From SYAN01 sp964406345 (GTDB lineage Bacteria > Actinomycetota > Actinomycetes > Nanopelagicales > Nanopelagicaceae), in the NCBI GenBank assembly GCA_964406345.1, contig CAYORK010000005.1, positions 1-56,479 on the forward strand: DNA of 56,479 nt, written 5' to 3'. The notes below the pieces were generated by a model. It searched no databases. It saw nothing but the letters and a program-made list of their open reading frames with translations, and had not been told where the DNA came from. This document shows positions 26,531 through 36,234 of this stretch, one piece after another. Position numbers and translations under genes: made by a program. The first letter of the stretch is position 1, and each line of letters opens with the position of its first letter.

Positions 26531-29212
26531 CTATGCCCGCTTCTTCTCGCGGATCTCGAAGACCTGGATCTGATCACCGACCTGGATATCCTTGAATGAA
26601 CCCACGCCGATACCGCACTCGTAGCCTTCTTTGACCTCGGTGGCGTCATCTTTGAAGCGCTTCAGGGATTCGATGGTGAGGTTGTCTCCGACCACTACGC
26701 CCGAACGGAGGACACGCGCCTTCGCATTTCGACGGATCAAACCATCCGAGACGATCGAACCGGCGATGTTTCCGAACTTGGATGAGCGGAAGATCTCGCG
26801 AATCTCAGCGTTTCCGATGACCGCTTCTTCATACTCAGGCTTGAGCAGACCCTTGAGCGCTGCCTCGATCTCCTCGATCGCCTTGTAGATCACTGAGTAG
26901 AAGCGGATCTCGACACCTTCTTGCTCGGCGAAGATCGCAGTATGGGTCTCTGGCTTGACGTTGAAGCCGATGACGACGGCAGAGGATGCGGATGCGAGAG
27001 TCACATCGCTCTTCGTGATTGCACCGACACCGCGATGGATCACGCGCAATTCGACTTCGTTGCCCACATCCAGTTGTACGAGTGCATCTTCGAGTGCTTC
27101 GACCGAACCGCTGACATCGCCCTTGAGGATGAGGTTGAGGGTCTCGACCTTCGACTGTTCCATGAAGTCTTCGAGTGAGACCTTCTTGCGCGCCTTCATC
27201 AGAGCCGCAGTGCGCTCTGCTGCCTGGCGCTTCTCAGCGATCTGACGAGCAGTGCGATCCTCCGGTGCGACGATGAAGCCATCGCCTGCACTTGGGACAG
27301 CAGTGAAACCAAGGACCTGTACTGGACGCGATGGACCAGCCACCTCGACGGTGTTGCCGAACTCATCGAGCATCGCACGAACGCGGCCGTATGCGCCTCC
27401 TGCGACCACAGCATCACCAACATGCAATTCGCCGCGTTGGACCAAGACAGTGGCAACCGGACCACGTCCCTTATCAAGATGTGCTTCGATCGCAACGCCT
27501 CGAGCATCACCTTCAGGGATGGCACGAAGGTCGATCGCAGCGTCAGCAGTAAGCAAGATGGCCTCAATCAGCGAGTCGATCCCTTTGCCCTTGAGAGCTG
27601 AGACATCTACGAAGATGGTGTCGCCACCATATTCCTCTGCGATCAAGTTGTACTCGGTCAACTGTTGGCGGATCTTGCCTGGATTCGCACCTTCCTTGTC
27701 GACCTTGTTGACTGCCACAACGACCGGGACATTCGCGGCCTGGGCATGGTTGAGCGCTTCGATCGTCTGTGGCATGACGCCATCGTCTGCTGCTACTACG
27801 AGAACTGCGATATCGGTGACCTTCGCTCCACGTGCACGCATCGCGGTGAAGGCCTCGTGACCTGGAGTATCGATGAAAGTGATCGCTCGTTCGATGCCGT
27901 CATGGGTGTGATGGATCTGGTACGCACCGATGTGCTGCGTGATACCGCCTGCTTCACCTTTGACAACCTCGGTCTGACGGATTGCATCGAGAAGTCTGGT
28001 CTTACCGTGGTCGACATGGCCCATCACGGTAACGATTGGAGGTCGCGCGATGAGACGATCCTGGTCATAGACGTTGATCTCATCTTCAAGATCGATATCG
28101 AAACCCTGAAGGATCTCTCGATCCTCATCCTCAGGACTGACGATCTCGAGCTCGTATCCGATCTCGCCGCCTAGGATCTTGAAAGTATCTTCGTCGACAG
28201 ATTGTGTAGCGGTGACCATCTCGCCTAATTGGAAGAGCGCTGCCACCAACTGACTTGGCTCTGCACCTATCTTCTCTGCAAGATCCGAGAGAGTCGCGCC
28301 GCGTCGAAGTCTGATCTTCGAACCATCGCCGCGAGCGATACGCATGCCACCCAATACGGGTGCCTGCATATTGTCGATCTCTTCGCGCTTAGCCTTCTTC
28401 GACTTCGCGATCTTCGACTTCTTCTTTCCTTTTCCGAATGCGCCAGCTGTGGTTCCTCTACCGCCGGGACCACCAGGTCGAGCACCACCGGCACCAGGTC
28501 CACTTGGTCTTCCTGCAAATCCACCACCAGCACCAGGTCCACCAGGTCGAGCGCCTTGACTTCTATATGGAGACGATCCACCAGGTCCGCCAGGTCGTGC
28601 ACCAGGTCCACCACGACCAGGTCCGCCAGGTCGTGCACCAGGTCCACCTTGTTGTGGGCGTGCAGCAAATCCAGGTCGTACTGCACCAGGGCGAGGTCCT
28701 GCCATCGGTGGTCGTTGTCCTGGTCGAAGGGTTTGTCCTCCACCTTGTCCGGGACCACCAGGACGCTGCCCTGGTCGCGGAATCGCAGTTGTGCCAAATG
28801 GATTGTTGCCGGTGCGCGGCGGTCGTGGCATCTGCGGAAGTTGTGACGGTGTCGGCCTCGGGGTCTGTGAAGGTTGTGGCGGTATGAAGGTAGGGCGTTG
28901 ATCGACAACTTCGGTTGCACGCTCTGCTTCTCGAGCTGCTTGCGCCTCCTTGATGACCGCTTCCAATTCAGCAGGGATCTCAGGGGCCTTCTTCACCGCT
29001 TTCTTTGCCGGAGCCTTCTTTACCTTCGGCTTCTCCTCGGTCGCTTTCGCTGCTGCCGCGGGATAGAGATCGCGCATCTTGCGAACGACGGGGGGCTCTA
29101 CAGTGGAGGATGCAGAACGGACGAACTCACCGAGTTCTTGGAGCTTCGCAAGGACGTCCTTGCTCTCCATGCCAAGTTCTTTTGCTAACTCATAAACGCG
29201 GACTTTCGCCAC
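26531..29212 (-). CDS. infB: translation initiation factor IF-2
   Basis: 893 residues from a GTG at 29212 with AGAGGA about 6 nt upstream; an in-frame start at 29245 adds 11 acidic residues and is less likely. IF-2 is the GTPase that places fMet-tRNA in the 70S P site. The N-terminal IF2N motif (VRVYELAKELGM) is followed by a Lys/Ala stretch and a long Gly/Pro/Arg-rich spacer (about 140-280), then the G domain with GHVDHGKT, DTPGHEAF and NKVDK, and the C-terminal beta-barrels that bind fMet-tRNA. Confidence 0.96.
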   Translation of the reverse strand: MAKVRVYELAKELGMESKDVLAKLQELGEFVRSASSTVEPPVVRKMRDLYPAAAAKATEEKPKVKKAPAKKAVKKAPEIPAELEAVIKEAQAAREAERATEVVDQRPTFIPPQPSQTPRPTPSQLPQMPRPPRTGNNPFGTTAIPRPGQRPGGPGQGGGQTLRPGQRPPMAGPRPGAVRPGFAARPQQGGPGARPGGPGRGGPGARPGGPGGSSPYRSQGARPGGPGAGGGFAGRPSGPGAGGARPGGPGGRGTTAGAFGKGKKKSKIAKSKKAKREEIDNMQAPVLGGMRIARGDGSKIRLRRGATLSDLAEKIGAEPSQLVAALFQLGEMVTATQSVDEDTFKILGGEIGYELEIVSPEDEDREILQGFDIDLEDEINVYDQDRLIARPPIVTVMGHVDHGKTRLLDAIRQTEVVKGEAGGITQHIGAYQIHHTHDGIERAITFIDTPGHEAFTAMRARGAKVTDIAVLVVAADDGVMPQTIEALNHAQAANVPVVVAVNKVDKEGANPGKIRQQLTEYNLIAEEYGGDTIFVDVSALKGKGIDSLIEAILLTADAAIDLRAIPEGDARGVAIEAHLDKGRGPVATVLVQRGELHVGDAVVAGGAYGRVRAMLDEFGNTVEVAGPSRPVQVLGFTAVPSAGDGFIVAPEDRTARQIAEKRQAAERTAALMKARKKVSLEDFMEQSKVETLNLILKGDVSGSVEALEDALVQLDVGNEVELRVIHRGVGAITKSDVTLASASSAVVIGFNVKPETHTAIFAEQEGVEIRFYSVIYKAIEEIEAALKGLLKPEYEEAVIGNAEIREIFRSSKFGNIAGSIVSDGLIRRNAKARVLRSGVVVGDNLTIESLKRFKDDATEVKEGYECGIGVGSFKDIQVGDQIQVFEIREKKRA
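28446..28780. repeat. low-complexity Gly/Pro/Arg repeat tract inside infB
   Basis: Many imperfect direct copies of an ACCAGGTCCACC-like unit encode runs such as ARPGGPG in the flexible spacer of IF-2. This is a known feature of actinobacterial IF-2; copy number could vary between strains or be collapsed in assembly. Confidence 0.65.
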
Positions 29213-29282
29213 TGCTTCCTCTTCTTCTCTCCCGACTCCGCGCATCTCGGAAGAGACGAACGCAGCCTAAATCAGGGTAGAC

Positions 29283-29492
29283 CTCATGATCGTGTGGTGC
29301 TCATTAGAGTGCCATACCCGGACTTCTCATTTCTTGTNNNNNNNNNNNNNNNNNNNNNNNNNNNNNNNNNNNNNNNNNNNNNNNNNNNNNNNNNNNNNNN
29401 NNNNNNNNNNNNNNNNNNNNNNNNNNNNNNNNNNNNNCTCATGATCGTGTGGTGCTCATTAGAGTGCCATACCCGGACTTCTCATTTCTTGT
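29283..29492. other. 100-N gap with 55-bp identical flanks (unmerged overlap) between infB and nusA
   Basis: 29283-29337 and 29438-29492 are identical over 55 bp and enclose exactly 100 N (29338-29437). Merging them removes 155 bp. The true nusA-infB spacer is then about 182 nt and holds no ylxR gene: the minus-strand frames carry stops and lack the expected cysteine signature. It probably contains only leader sequence. Confidence 0.9.
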
Positions 29493-29549
29493 CATTTCTT
29501 GGCGTCTTCCCGTGTGGCTGCACGTTGCAACTCTCGGGATGTACGGGGC

Positions 29550-30584
29550 TTAGCCTACCTCGACGGGTCCGTCGCTCTCACCATTGGTGGGCATCGAATT
29601 CGAGGCTGACCCCGAGGCAGCGTCGGAGTGGATGTCGATTCGCCAACCTGTGAGGCGTGCGGCTAACCGGGCGTTCTGCCCATCTTTGCCTATCGCCAAC
29701 GAGAGTTGGAAATCGGGGACGGTCACTTTGGCCGAGCGTGCGTGGATATCGACGATCTCCACAGACGAGACTCGAGCTGGTGCGAGCGAACTCGCCACGA
29801 AGGCCGCCGGATCCTCTGACCAGTCGACGATATCGATCTTCTCTCCGTGAAGTTCGTTCATGACGTTGCGCGCTCGCGATCCCATCGGACCGATGAGAGA
29901 ACCTTTAGGACTCACTCCGGAGCGGTGACTTCTCACTGCAATCTTGCTTCGATGCCCTGCTTCTCGAGCAATCGCCATGATCTCGACGATCCGATCGCGG
30001 ATCTCTGGAACTTCCAAGGCGAAGAGTTGTTTGACGAGTGCAGGATGTGTTCGCGAGAGGGTGATCTCTGGACCCTTCAATCCCTGCTTGACCTCAACGA
30101 CGAAGGCTTTGATGCGCTCACCGTGACGATAGACCTCACCTGGTACTTGTTCATGCGGTGGGATCTTTCCTTCGACTTTTCCAAGATCGACATAGACCAT
30201 CCGAGAATCTCGACCTTGTTGAATCACTCCAGAGACGATGTCACCAACGGTCCCGGTGAACTCACCGATCACATCCATGTCCTTCTTCTCGCGAAGCTTC
30301 AATTTGATCACTTGCCTCGCGGTAGAAGTCGCAATGCGACTGAATCCCTCTGGAGAGTCGATCTCTTCGCCAAGGTGTTCCCCATCGGGACCAAAGGTAG
30401 GAACGACGATCGAGATCTCTCCTGTTGCTCGATCCAATCGCGCGAAGGCATGGGCTTTCGCAGTGGGAAGGTTTCCGTATGCGGTCTTGACGCCGATCTC
30501 GATCGCAGAGATCAACTGCTCCAGAGATATCCCTCGCTCAGTGGTGAGGGCCTCGAGGAGTTTCATATCGACATGCATCGTCAC
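29550..30584 (-). CDS. nusA: transcription termination/antitermination factor NusA
   Basis: 344 residues: an N-terminal RNA-polymerase-binding domain (1-125), an S1 domain (GTVGDIVSGVIQQ onward) and two KH domains, the actinobacterial size without the extra C-terminal repeats of E. coli NusA. The GTG start at 30584 overlaps the rimP stop (GTGA); ATGs at 30578 and 30566 are in-frame alternatives. rimP-nusA-infB is universal gene order. Confidence 0.95.
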   Translation of the reverse strand: MTMHVDMKLLEALTTERGISLEQLISAIEIGVKTAYGNLPTAKAHAFARLDRATGEISIVVPTFGPDGEHLGEEIDSPEGFSRIATSTARQVIKLKLREKKDMDVIGEFTGTVGDIVSGVIQQGRDSRMVYVDLGKVEGKIPPHEQVPGEVYRHGERIKAFVVEVKQGLKGPEITLSRTHPALVKQLFALEVPEIRDRIVEIMAIAREAGHRSKIAVRSHRSGVSPKGSLIGPMGSRARNVMNELHGEKIDIVDWSEDPAAFVASSLAPARVSSVEIVDIHARSAKVTVPDFQLSLAIGKDGQNARLAARLTGWRIDIHSDAASGSASNSMPTNGESDGPVEVG

Positions 30585-31027
30585 TCCCCCTTTCGCTTGA
30601 ATTCGATCTCGATCGTGGCTCGCTTGATGTCTGCAAGTGAGACTCTCTTCTCATCGATGAGCGGAGCTCCGTCGAAACTTATGATCCTGCCACTGACGAC
30701 ACTTCCATCATTGAGCACTGCTTTGACGAGGCGACCGATGTTCTTGCGCCAGTGACGATCCTTGGTCAAGGGTCGATCCACGCCAGGTGAGGAGACTTCA
30801 AGAGTGAAGGGTGAATCACCGAGGAGAGAGAGGGAATCAAGGCGTTCTGAAATCAGACGCGAAAGGGCAGTCACTTCATCTAGGGTCAACGATCGATCCT
30901 CGTGATCGACAAGGACGGTGACAACGCGGCGCCTACCCGCGGCAGTGACAGAGAGATCTTCGATCAGGGCATCAGCGCGCTCGACCAGAGGGGTAAGTGT
31001 TTCTAGTAACTCTGCGGCGATACTCAT
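30581..31027 (-). CDS. rimP: ribosome maturation factor RimP
   Basis: 148 residues of the RimP family, which assists 30S assembly. Recognisable parts are the VVTVLVDHEDRSLTLDEVT segment and the LEVSSPGVDRPL signature (about 90-101), with a C-terminal Sm-like barrel. GGAG lies 4 nt before the ATG. It overlaps nusA by 4 nt. Confidence 0.94.
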   Translation of the reverse strand: MSIAAELLETLTPLVERADALIEDLSVTAAGRRRVVTVLVDHEDRSLTLDEVTALSRLISERLDSLSLLGDSPFTLEVSSPGVDRPLTKDRHWRKNIGRLVKAVLNDGSVVSGRIISFDGAPLIDEKRVSLADIKRATIEIEFKRKGE

Positions 31028-31093
31028 GATGCTCCGTATTCGTTCCTTATTCAGTTGTCTTGATTCGGTGGACCCGAACTAAGAGTGCAGAGT

Positions 31094-31888
31094 CTACTCG
31101 GTGAAAATGTCGATGCCAAGACGCACAATGAGAAGCACCGTGACCGCGATGAATGCCTTTCGAATCAGTTCGGATCCACCTTTGACCGCGACTCGCACCC
31201 CGAAGAGAGCTCCAATGAGGTTTGCAACACCCATCATCAAGCCGATTGCCCAGATCACGTTCGACGAGAGTTGAAAGGAGATCAGCGCAGCGAGATTGGT
31301 GCCCCAATTGACCACTTTGGTGATCGCAGTCGCCTCCAGGAATGCGAATCCAATCACTGCAACCAGGATCAAAGCGATGAATGATCCGGTTCCTGGTCCG
31401 AAGATCCCATCATAGAAACCGATCACGAGACCCGCGCTCGCGCCAATCGCGTAGCGCCTCCCATCGCTGTGACGATGGGATTTCACAAGTCCTAGTTCTT
31501 TCTTGGTGAAGGTATAGATCGCAACCGCGATGAGCATCACCACGATGATCGGACGAAAGAGTTCCCGTGGGATGAGATTGGCAAATTGCGCACCCGTGAA
31601 GGATCCGATGAAGGCAGGAATCGCCATGGCGAAGGTGAATCGCAGGTCGATCCGAATCCGACTCAAGTAGTTGATCACTGCGCTCGATGTTCCAATGAAT
31701 GATGGCAGTTTGTTCGTTCCTAGGACCGTAGCGGGAGCGGTTGAGTTGCCAAGTCCTACCATCATCGCTGGGAGTTGGATCAGTCCTCCACCACCGGAGA
31801 TGGCATCGACGAAACCGGCAAACCCGGAAGCGAAGAGCAGGAAGAGGATGATTTCGAAGGAGAGATCCATCGAGAAGAATTCGCTCAA
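31094..31888 (-). CDS. TauE/SafE-family membrane permease
   Basis: 264 residues with about eight transmembrane segments and the family pattern: FVDAISGGGGLIQLPAM near the N-terminus and GFYDGIFGPGTGSF in the second half. Members export sulfite, sulfoacetate or other small organosulfur anions; the substrate here is unknown. The longest frame uses TTG 31888, overlapping the proS stop; ATG 31870 is equally plausible. It sits between proS and rimP, where many actinobacteria have no such gene, and is probably co-transcribed with proS. Confidence 0.86.
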   Translation of the reverse strand: MSEFFSMDLSFEIILFLLFASGFAGFVDAISGGGGLIQLPAMMVGLGNSTAPATVLGTNKLPSFIGTSSAVINYLSRIRIDLRFTFAMAIPAFIGSFTGAQFANLIPRELFRPIIVVMLIAVAIYTFTKKELGLVKSHRHSDGRRYAIGASAGLVIGFYDGIFGPGTGSFIALILVAVIGFAFLEATAITKVVNWGTNLAALISFQLSSNVIWAIGLMMGVANLIGALFGVRVAVKGGSELIRKAFIAVTVLLIVRLGIDIFTE

Positions 31889-33609
31889 GCGAGGAGCGAT
31901 GTGACCTCAACGATCACGGATTGAAGGGCAACCTCGCGCTTCTCATTGTCCTTACGGATACGAAGTTCGACCTTGCCATCTGTCAGTGCCTTGCCGAAGA
32001 TCAGGATGATGGGATTTCCGATCAACTCGGCATCCTTGAACTTCACGCCAGGCGATGCATCGCGACGATCATCGAAGAGAACGGTGATGCCGGCCGACTC
32101 CAGTGCGAGCGCGACCTTCTCTGCCTCGATGAATGGGGTCTCCTCCTTGCCGGTGGCGACTATATGGACCTTCGCGGGCGCGATCTCAATCGGCCAACTC
32201 AATCCCAATTCATCATGCGTCTGCTCCGCCACCGCAGCGACGGCACGCGAGACGCCGATTCCATAAGAACCCATCGTCACCACTTGAGACTTGCCTTCAT
32301 GATCGAGGACGGTGAGGTCGAGCGCTTGAGCGTACTTTCGGCCCAATTGGAAGATGTGTCCGATCTCGATGGCGCGATCGATGATTACTGGATTGGAGCA
32401 CTCGGGACAACCATCACCTGCACGCACCTCCGCCGCTTCGATAAAACCATCGACCTGGAAGTCGCGACCATGTGTCACATATCGAGCATGTCGATTGAGC
32501 TTGTTCGCTCCCGTAATCCAATGCGATCCGACCACGATGCGAGGGTCGGCATAGAGTCTCAAGCCGAATCGTTTCGCATCTTGCGGTCCGACATAACCTT
32601 TCACTAACTCTTTGCGCTTGGCGAAATCCTCATCATCGAAGAGACGAAGATCCACTACTCCTGGAAGGTTCGCCGCCACTCGCTTGAGATCAACTTCGCG
32701 ATCGCCTGGGACGAGGACGGAGATCGCTTCACCGTCAGCCATCAAGAGCACGTTCTTGAGAGTGTCCGATGCCTTGTAGCCACCGCCGAACTTCTCGTTC
32801 ATAACATCGACGAGAGATTCGATCGTCGGAGTATTCGGAGTATCGAGTTCTTCGATCGCAGCTGGTGTCTCGCCGCTGTAAGGAGGGACCTTGGTCTTCA
32901 TCGCTTCAACGTTGGCCGCATAACCACACTTCTCGCAGAGTACGTACGTGTCCTCACCGGTTGGGCAAGGAGCCAAGAACTCCTCGGATCGAGAACCTCC
33001 CATGGCGCCTGACATCGCCGAGACGATGTTGAATCTCAAGCCAAGACGATTGAAGGTCTTTATGTAGGCGTCGCGATGTCGTTCATAGGACTTCGCAAGG
33101 CCTTCATCATCGAGATCGAAGGAATAAGAGTCCTTCATGACGAACTCGCGACCGCGGATGATGCCGCTACGTGGACGAGTCTCATCGCGGAACTTGGTCT
33201 GGATCTGGTAGATCACGAGAGGAAGGTCCTTATAGGAGGAGTACTCCCCTTTCACCATCAATGTGAACATCTCTTCATGGGTCGGCCCTAGGAGATAGTC
33301 GCCATCCTTGCGATCCTTGAGACGAAAGAGATCAGGGCCGTACTCGCTCCAACGATTGGTCGCTTCGTATGGCTCCCTTGGTAGGAGCGATGGAAAGTGC
33401 ACCTCTTGGAAACCTGCGCGGTCCATCTCTTCGCGAATCACGCGTTCTATGTTGCGCAACGTGATGTAACCGAGCGGAAGCCAGGAATAGATGCCTGCGG
33501 CGATACGACGGACATAGCCGGCACGCACGAGGAGTTTGTGGCTTGCTACCTCTGCATCGCTTGGATCATCTCGAAGGGTGCGAAGGAAGAGTGTCGACAT
33601 CCGTAACAT
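31885..33609 (-). CDS. proS: prolyl-tRNA synthetase, bacterial type with editing domain
   Basis: 574 residues. It charges tRNA-Pro and hydrolyses mischarged Ala-tRNA. Class II motif 2 (TKFRDETRPRSGIIRGREF) precedes a long INS editing domain (about 225-390); motif 3 (GSYGIGVSRAVAA) and the anticodon-binding domain follow. ATG 33609 is 7 nt after the ispG stop; ATG 33600 is the closest alternative and matches the usual N-terminus. Confidence 0.96.
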   Translation of the reverse strand: MLRMSTLFLRTLRDDPSDAEVASHKLLVRAGYVRRIAAGIYSWLPLGYITLRNIERVIREEMDRAGFQEVHFPSLLPREPYEATNRWSEYGPDLFRLKDRKDGDYLLGPTHEEMFTLMVKGEYSSYKDLPLVIYQIQTKFRDETRPRSGIIRGREFVMKDSYSFDLDDEGLAKSYERHRDAYIKTFNRLGLRFNIVSAMSGAMGGSRSEEFLAPCPTGEDTYVLCEKCGYAANVEAMKTKVPPYSGETPAAIEELDTPNTPTIESLVDVMNEKFGGGYKASDTLKNVLLMADGEAISVLVPGDREVDLKRVAANLPGVVDLRLFDDEDFAKRKELVKGYVGPQDAKRFGLRLYADPRIVVGSHWITGANKLNRHARYVTHGRDFQVDGFIEAAEVRAGDGCPECSNPVIIDRAIEIGHIFQLGRKYAQALDLTVLDHEGKSQVVTMGSYGIGVSRAVAAVAEQTHDELGLSWPIEIAPAKVHIVATGKEETPFIEAEKVALALESAGITVLFDDRRDASPGVKFKDAELIGNPIILIFGKALTDGKVELRIRKDNEKREVALQSVIVEVTSLLA

Positions 33610-33616
33610 CGCGGGC

Positions 33617-34923
33617 CTACTTCACCGAGACCGATGGTTCGCCCGAGGCGATTCCTTGAGCCTCCATCTCTTCTGCAAGTCGCATCGCTTCCTCGATCAA
33701 CGTCTCCACGATCTGCGCTTCTGGGACGGTCTTGATCACTTCTCCCTTTACGAAGATCTGACCCTTTCCATTGCCTGATGCCACACCAAGGTCTGCCTCT
33801 CGCGCCTCACCCGGTCCGTTGACGACACAGCCCATAACCGCCACGCGCAGTGGAACGGTCATACCTTGTAGACCTGCCTGCACCTTCTCCGCCAATGTGT
33901 AGACATCGACTTGTGCGCGGCCACATGAAGGACACGAGACGATCTCGAGCTTTCGTTGCCTCAGATTGAGCGACTCGAGGATCGCAATACCTACCTTCAC
34001 CTCTTCTACTGGAGGAGCAGAGAGTGAGACACGGATCGTGTCACCGATTCCCTCGGAGAGGAGGATGCCGAAAGCTGTCGCGGACTTGATAGTCCCTTGG
34101 AAGAGTGGACCTGCCTCAGTGACTCCGAGGTGCAGTGGGTATTCACACTGCTGTGCGAGGAGGCGATAGGCCTTGACCATGGTGACAGGANNNNNNNNNN
34201 NNNNNNNNNNNNNNNNNNNNNNNNNNNNNNNNNNNNNNNNNNNNNNNNNNNNNNNNNNNNNNNNNNNNNNNNNNNNNNNNNNNNNNNNNNTGGGTATTCA
34301 CACTGCTGTGCGAGGAGGCGATAGGCCTTGACCATGGTGACAGGATCATGATGCTTGACCGAGAGCTTGATGTCGGTGAAGCCATGCTCTTCGAAGAGTG
34401 AGATCTCCCAAAGCGCGGACTCTACGAGCGCCTCTGGTGTTGCCTTCCCATACTTAGCAAGGAGGCGTGGATCGAGCGAGCCTGCATTGACGCCGATGCG
34501 GATCGGGATCCCTGCATCGCCAGCCGCCTTAGCGACCTCTTTGACTTTGTCATCGAATTGCTTGATGTTCCCTGGATTGACGCGAACCGCAGCACACCCG
34601 GCATCGATGGCGGCGAATATGTACTTCGGCTGGAAGTGGATATCAGCGACAACTGGGATCTGAGATTTCTTTGCGATCTGCGCCAATGCGTCGGCATCAT
34701 CTTGGCTTGGAACAGCGACACGAACGATCTGGCAACCTGATGCGGTCAGCTCTGCGATCTGTTGCAAGGTGGCATTCACATCGGCAGTAAGAGTGGTGGT
34801 CATCGACTGCACCGAGACCGGTGCGTCGCCACCCACTAGGACGCTACCGACCTTGAGTTGCTTGGTCTTCCTGCGCGGGGCGAGGGTCGGAGGTGGAGTT
34901 TGAGGCATCCCGAGATTCACCAT
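33617..34923 (-). CDS. ispG: 4-hydroxy-3-methylbut-2-enyl-diphosphate synthase, interrupted only by an assembly gap
   Basis: The frame is broken by 100 N, but removing one copy of the flanking 55-bp duplication plus the Ns (155 bp) leaves 384 in-frame codons, a normal 383-residue IspG. It converts MEcPP to HMBPP in the MEP isoprenoid pathway. The N-terminal TIM barrel holds QSMTTT and VADIHF; the C-terminal [4Fe-4S] site has CPSCGR and GCVVNGPGEA. It is not a pseudogene. dxr, rseP and ispG sit in the usual order. Confidence 0.94.
34136..34345. other. 100-N gap with 55-bp identical flanks inside ispG
   Basis: 34136-34190 and 34291-34345 are identical over 55 bp around exactly 100 N (34191-34290). 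Joining them restores the ispG frame without loss. Confidence 0.95.
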
Positions 34924-34986
34924 GGGCGTATTCTCTCGAATTAGTCACGCTAGACAAATCAACGGGCGGGAAGTCGGGAATTTTCG

Positions 34987-36234
34987 CTAGAAACCGAGAC
35001 GTACCGGATTGACTACATCTGCGATCACGAGCAATACGGTGAGTGAGAGTAGGAGTACCACCACAACCAAGGTCAATGGGGTCAATCGCTCCACGTCGAT
35101 CGGCTCTGGCATCGGACGTTTTCGAAGACGCGCAATTGTGCGCTTGATGCCATCGGCGATCGCAACTGCCATATGTCCGCCATCAAGCGGAAGTATGGGC
35201 AGGAGATTGAAGATGCCGACGAAGATGTTGAGGCCAGCCACCATGATGATGAAGAAGGTGACCTTGTCAGAGGTATCGAGTCTTTCACTTCCCGCCGCCT
35301 CACCGGTTGTGCGCGCGACTCCTACGATCCCCACAAGTCCTTCAGGATCCCTCTTCTCGCCGCCAAATGTCTGTTCGACGAGAGCCGGTATCAGCGAAGG
35401 AAGTTTGAGAAGGGCCTCAAAACTGCCACGAGTGACATCCTTGACGAAGGTCGCACTCTCGACGATGCCATCGATAGGCCCTAACCGGACCTTCCCGAAA
35501 CCATTGACGACACCGATGACACCAAAACTCTCACCATCAATCGTCCGCGAAGCCACTGGGATGGTGAGCTCAAGAATCTGACCGGAGCGTTCAAGTGTGA
35601 AAATCAATTCCTCATTGGCGGATTGACGGATGAGAGTGACGATCTCTCCCCATTTCATCTTCTTGATCTCGTCTTCACTGTTACTTTCCGTCTCTCCGAC
35701 GGGTCGAACCGAGAGGATCTCATCACCTGCAAGGAGTCCGGCAGCAAAGGCAGGCGATCTCGGAGCAGATGGTGAACATTCACTTTCGTTCTGGGTGAGG
35801 ATGCATGGAACGACTTCTTCGACTGTATTGAGCGCTCGCACGGTGCCGATACCCGAGAAGAGCATGAGGACGAGAAGGAAACCTAGGACGAAGTGAAGGA
35901 AGGAACCCGCACCCAAGACGATTAGACGTTGTGGCACTGTCCCACTCAAGAATCGGCGATCTTGATCCTCGGGTGCGACGACCTCTCGAGGTGCCATACC
36001 TACGATCTTGCAATACCCACCGGCTGGAATCGCCTTGATACCGAACTCGGTCTCGCCACGACGAAAGGACCAGATCCGAGAACCGAAGCCAAGGAAGAAC
36101 TCCGTCACCTTCATCCCGAATCGCTTGGCGGTCAGGTAGTGGCCAGCCTCATGGATCATCACTGAGGTGAGGAGTGCGACCACGAAAGCGACGATTCCCA
36201 CCACGTTCCAAATATCAATATTCATGGCGAGCAT
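34987..36234 (-). CDS. rseP: M50 site-2 protease RseP/RasP
   Basis: About 415 residues. An intramembrane zinc protease that cleaves anti-sigma factors and signal-peptide remnants. HEAGH (His28-His32) in the first transmembrane region and LLPILPLDGGH near the C-terminus form the zinc site; a PDZ domain lies between them (about 150-240). The ATG at 36234 overlaps the dxr stop as TGATG with AGGAG 3-4 nt upstream; ATG 36225 is an alternative with a longer spacer. dxr-rseP-ispG is conserved in actinobacteria. Confidence 0.94.
   Translation of the reverse strand: MLAMNIDIWNVVGIVAFVVALLTSVMIHEAGHYLTAKRFGMKVTEFFLGFGSRIWSFRRGETEFGIKAIPAGGYCKIVGMAPREVVAPEDQDRRFLSGTVPQRLIVLGAGSFLHFVLGFLLVLMLFSGIGTVRALNTVEEVVPCILTQNESECSPSAPRSPAFAAGLLAGDEILSVRPVGETESNSEDEIKKMKWGEIVTLIRQSANEELIFTLERSGQILELTIPVASRTIDGESFGVIGVVNGFGKVRLGPIDGIVESATFVKDVTRGSFEALLKLPSLIPALVEQTFGGEKRDPEGLVGIVGVARTTGEAAGSERLDTSDKVTFFIIMVAGLNIFVGIFNLLPILPLDGGHMAVAIADGIKRTIARLRKRPMPEPIDVERLTPLTLVVVVLLLSLTVLLVIADVVNPVRLGF

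Noticed and set aside
28229..28920. Long open frames opposite or out of frame with infB, rich in Ser/Thr/Arg or Asp/His/Leu
   Set aside because: They are shadows of the repetitive Gly/Pro/Arg tract of IF-2, with no start signals or family resemblance.
34136..34345. 55-bp direct repeats as target-site duplications or attachment sites of a mobile element
   Set aside because: Three unrelated sites show the same length of exactly 55 bp around exactly 100 N, which is an assembler signature. No transposase or integrase is present.
33617..34923. Broken ispG read as a pseudogene or as two overlapping partial genes
   Set aside because: The break coincides exactly with a 55-bp duplicated flank and 100 N; collapsing it restores one normal 383-residue frame.
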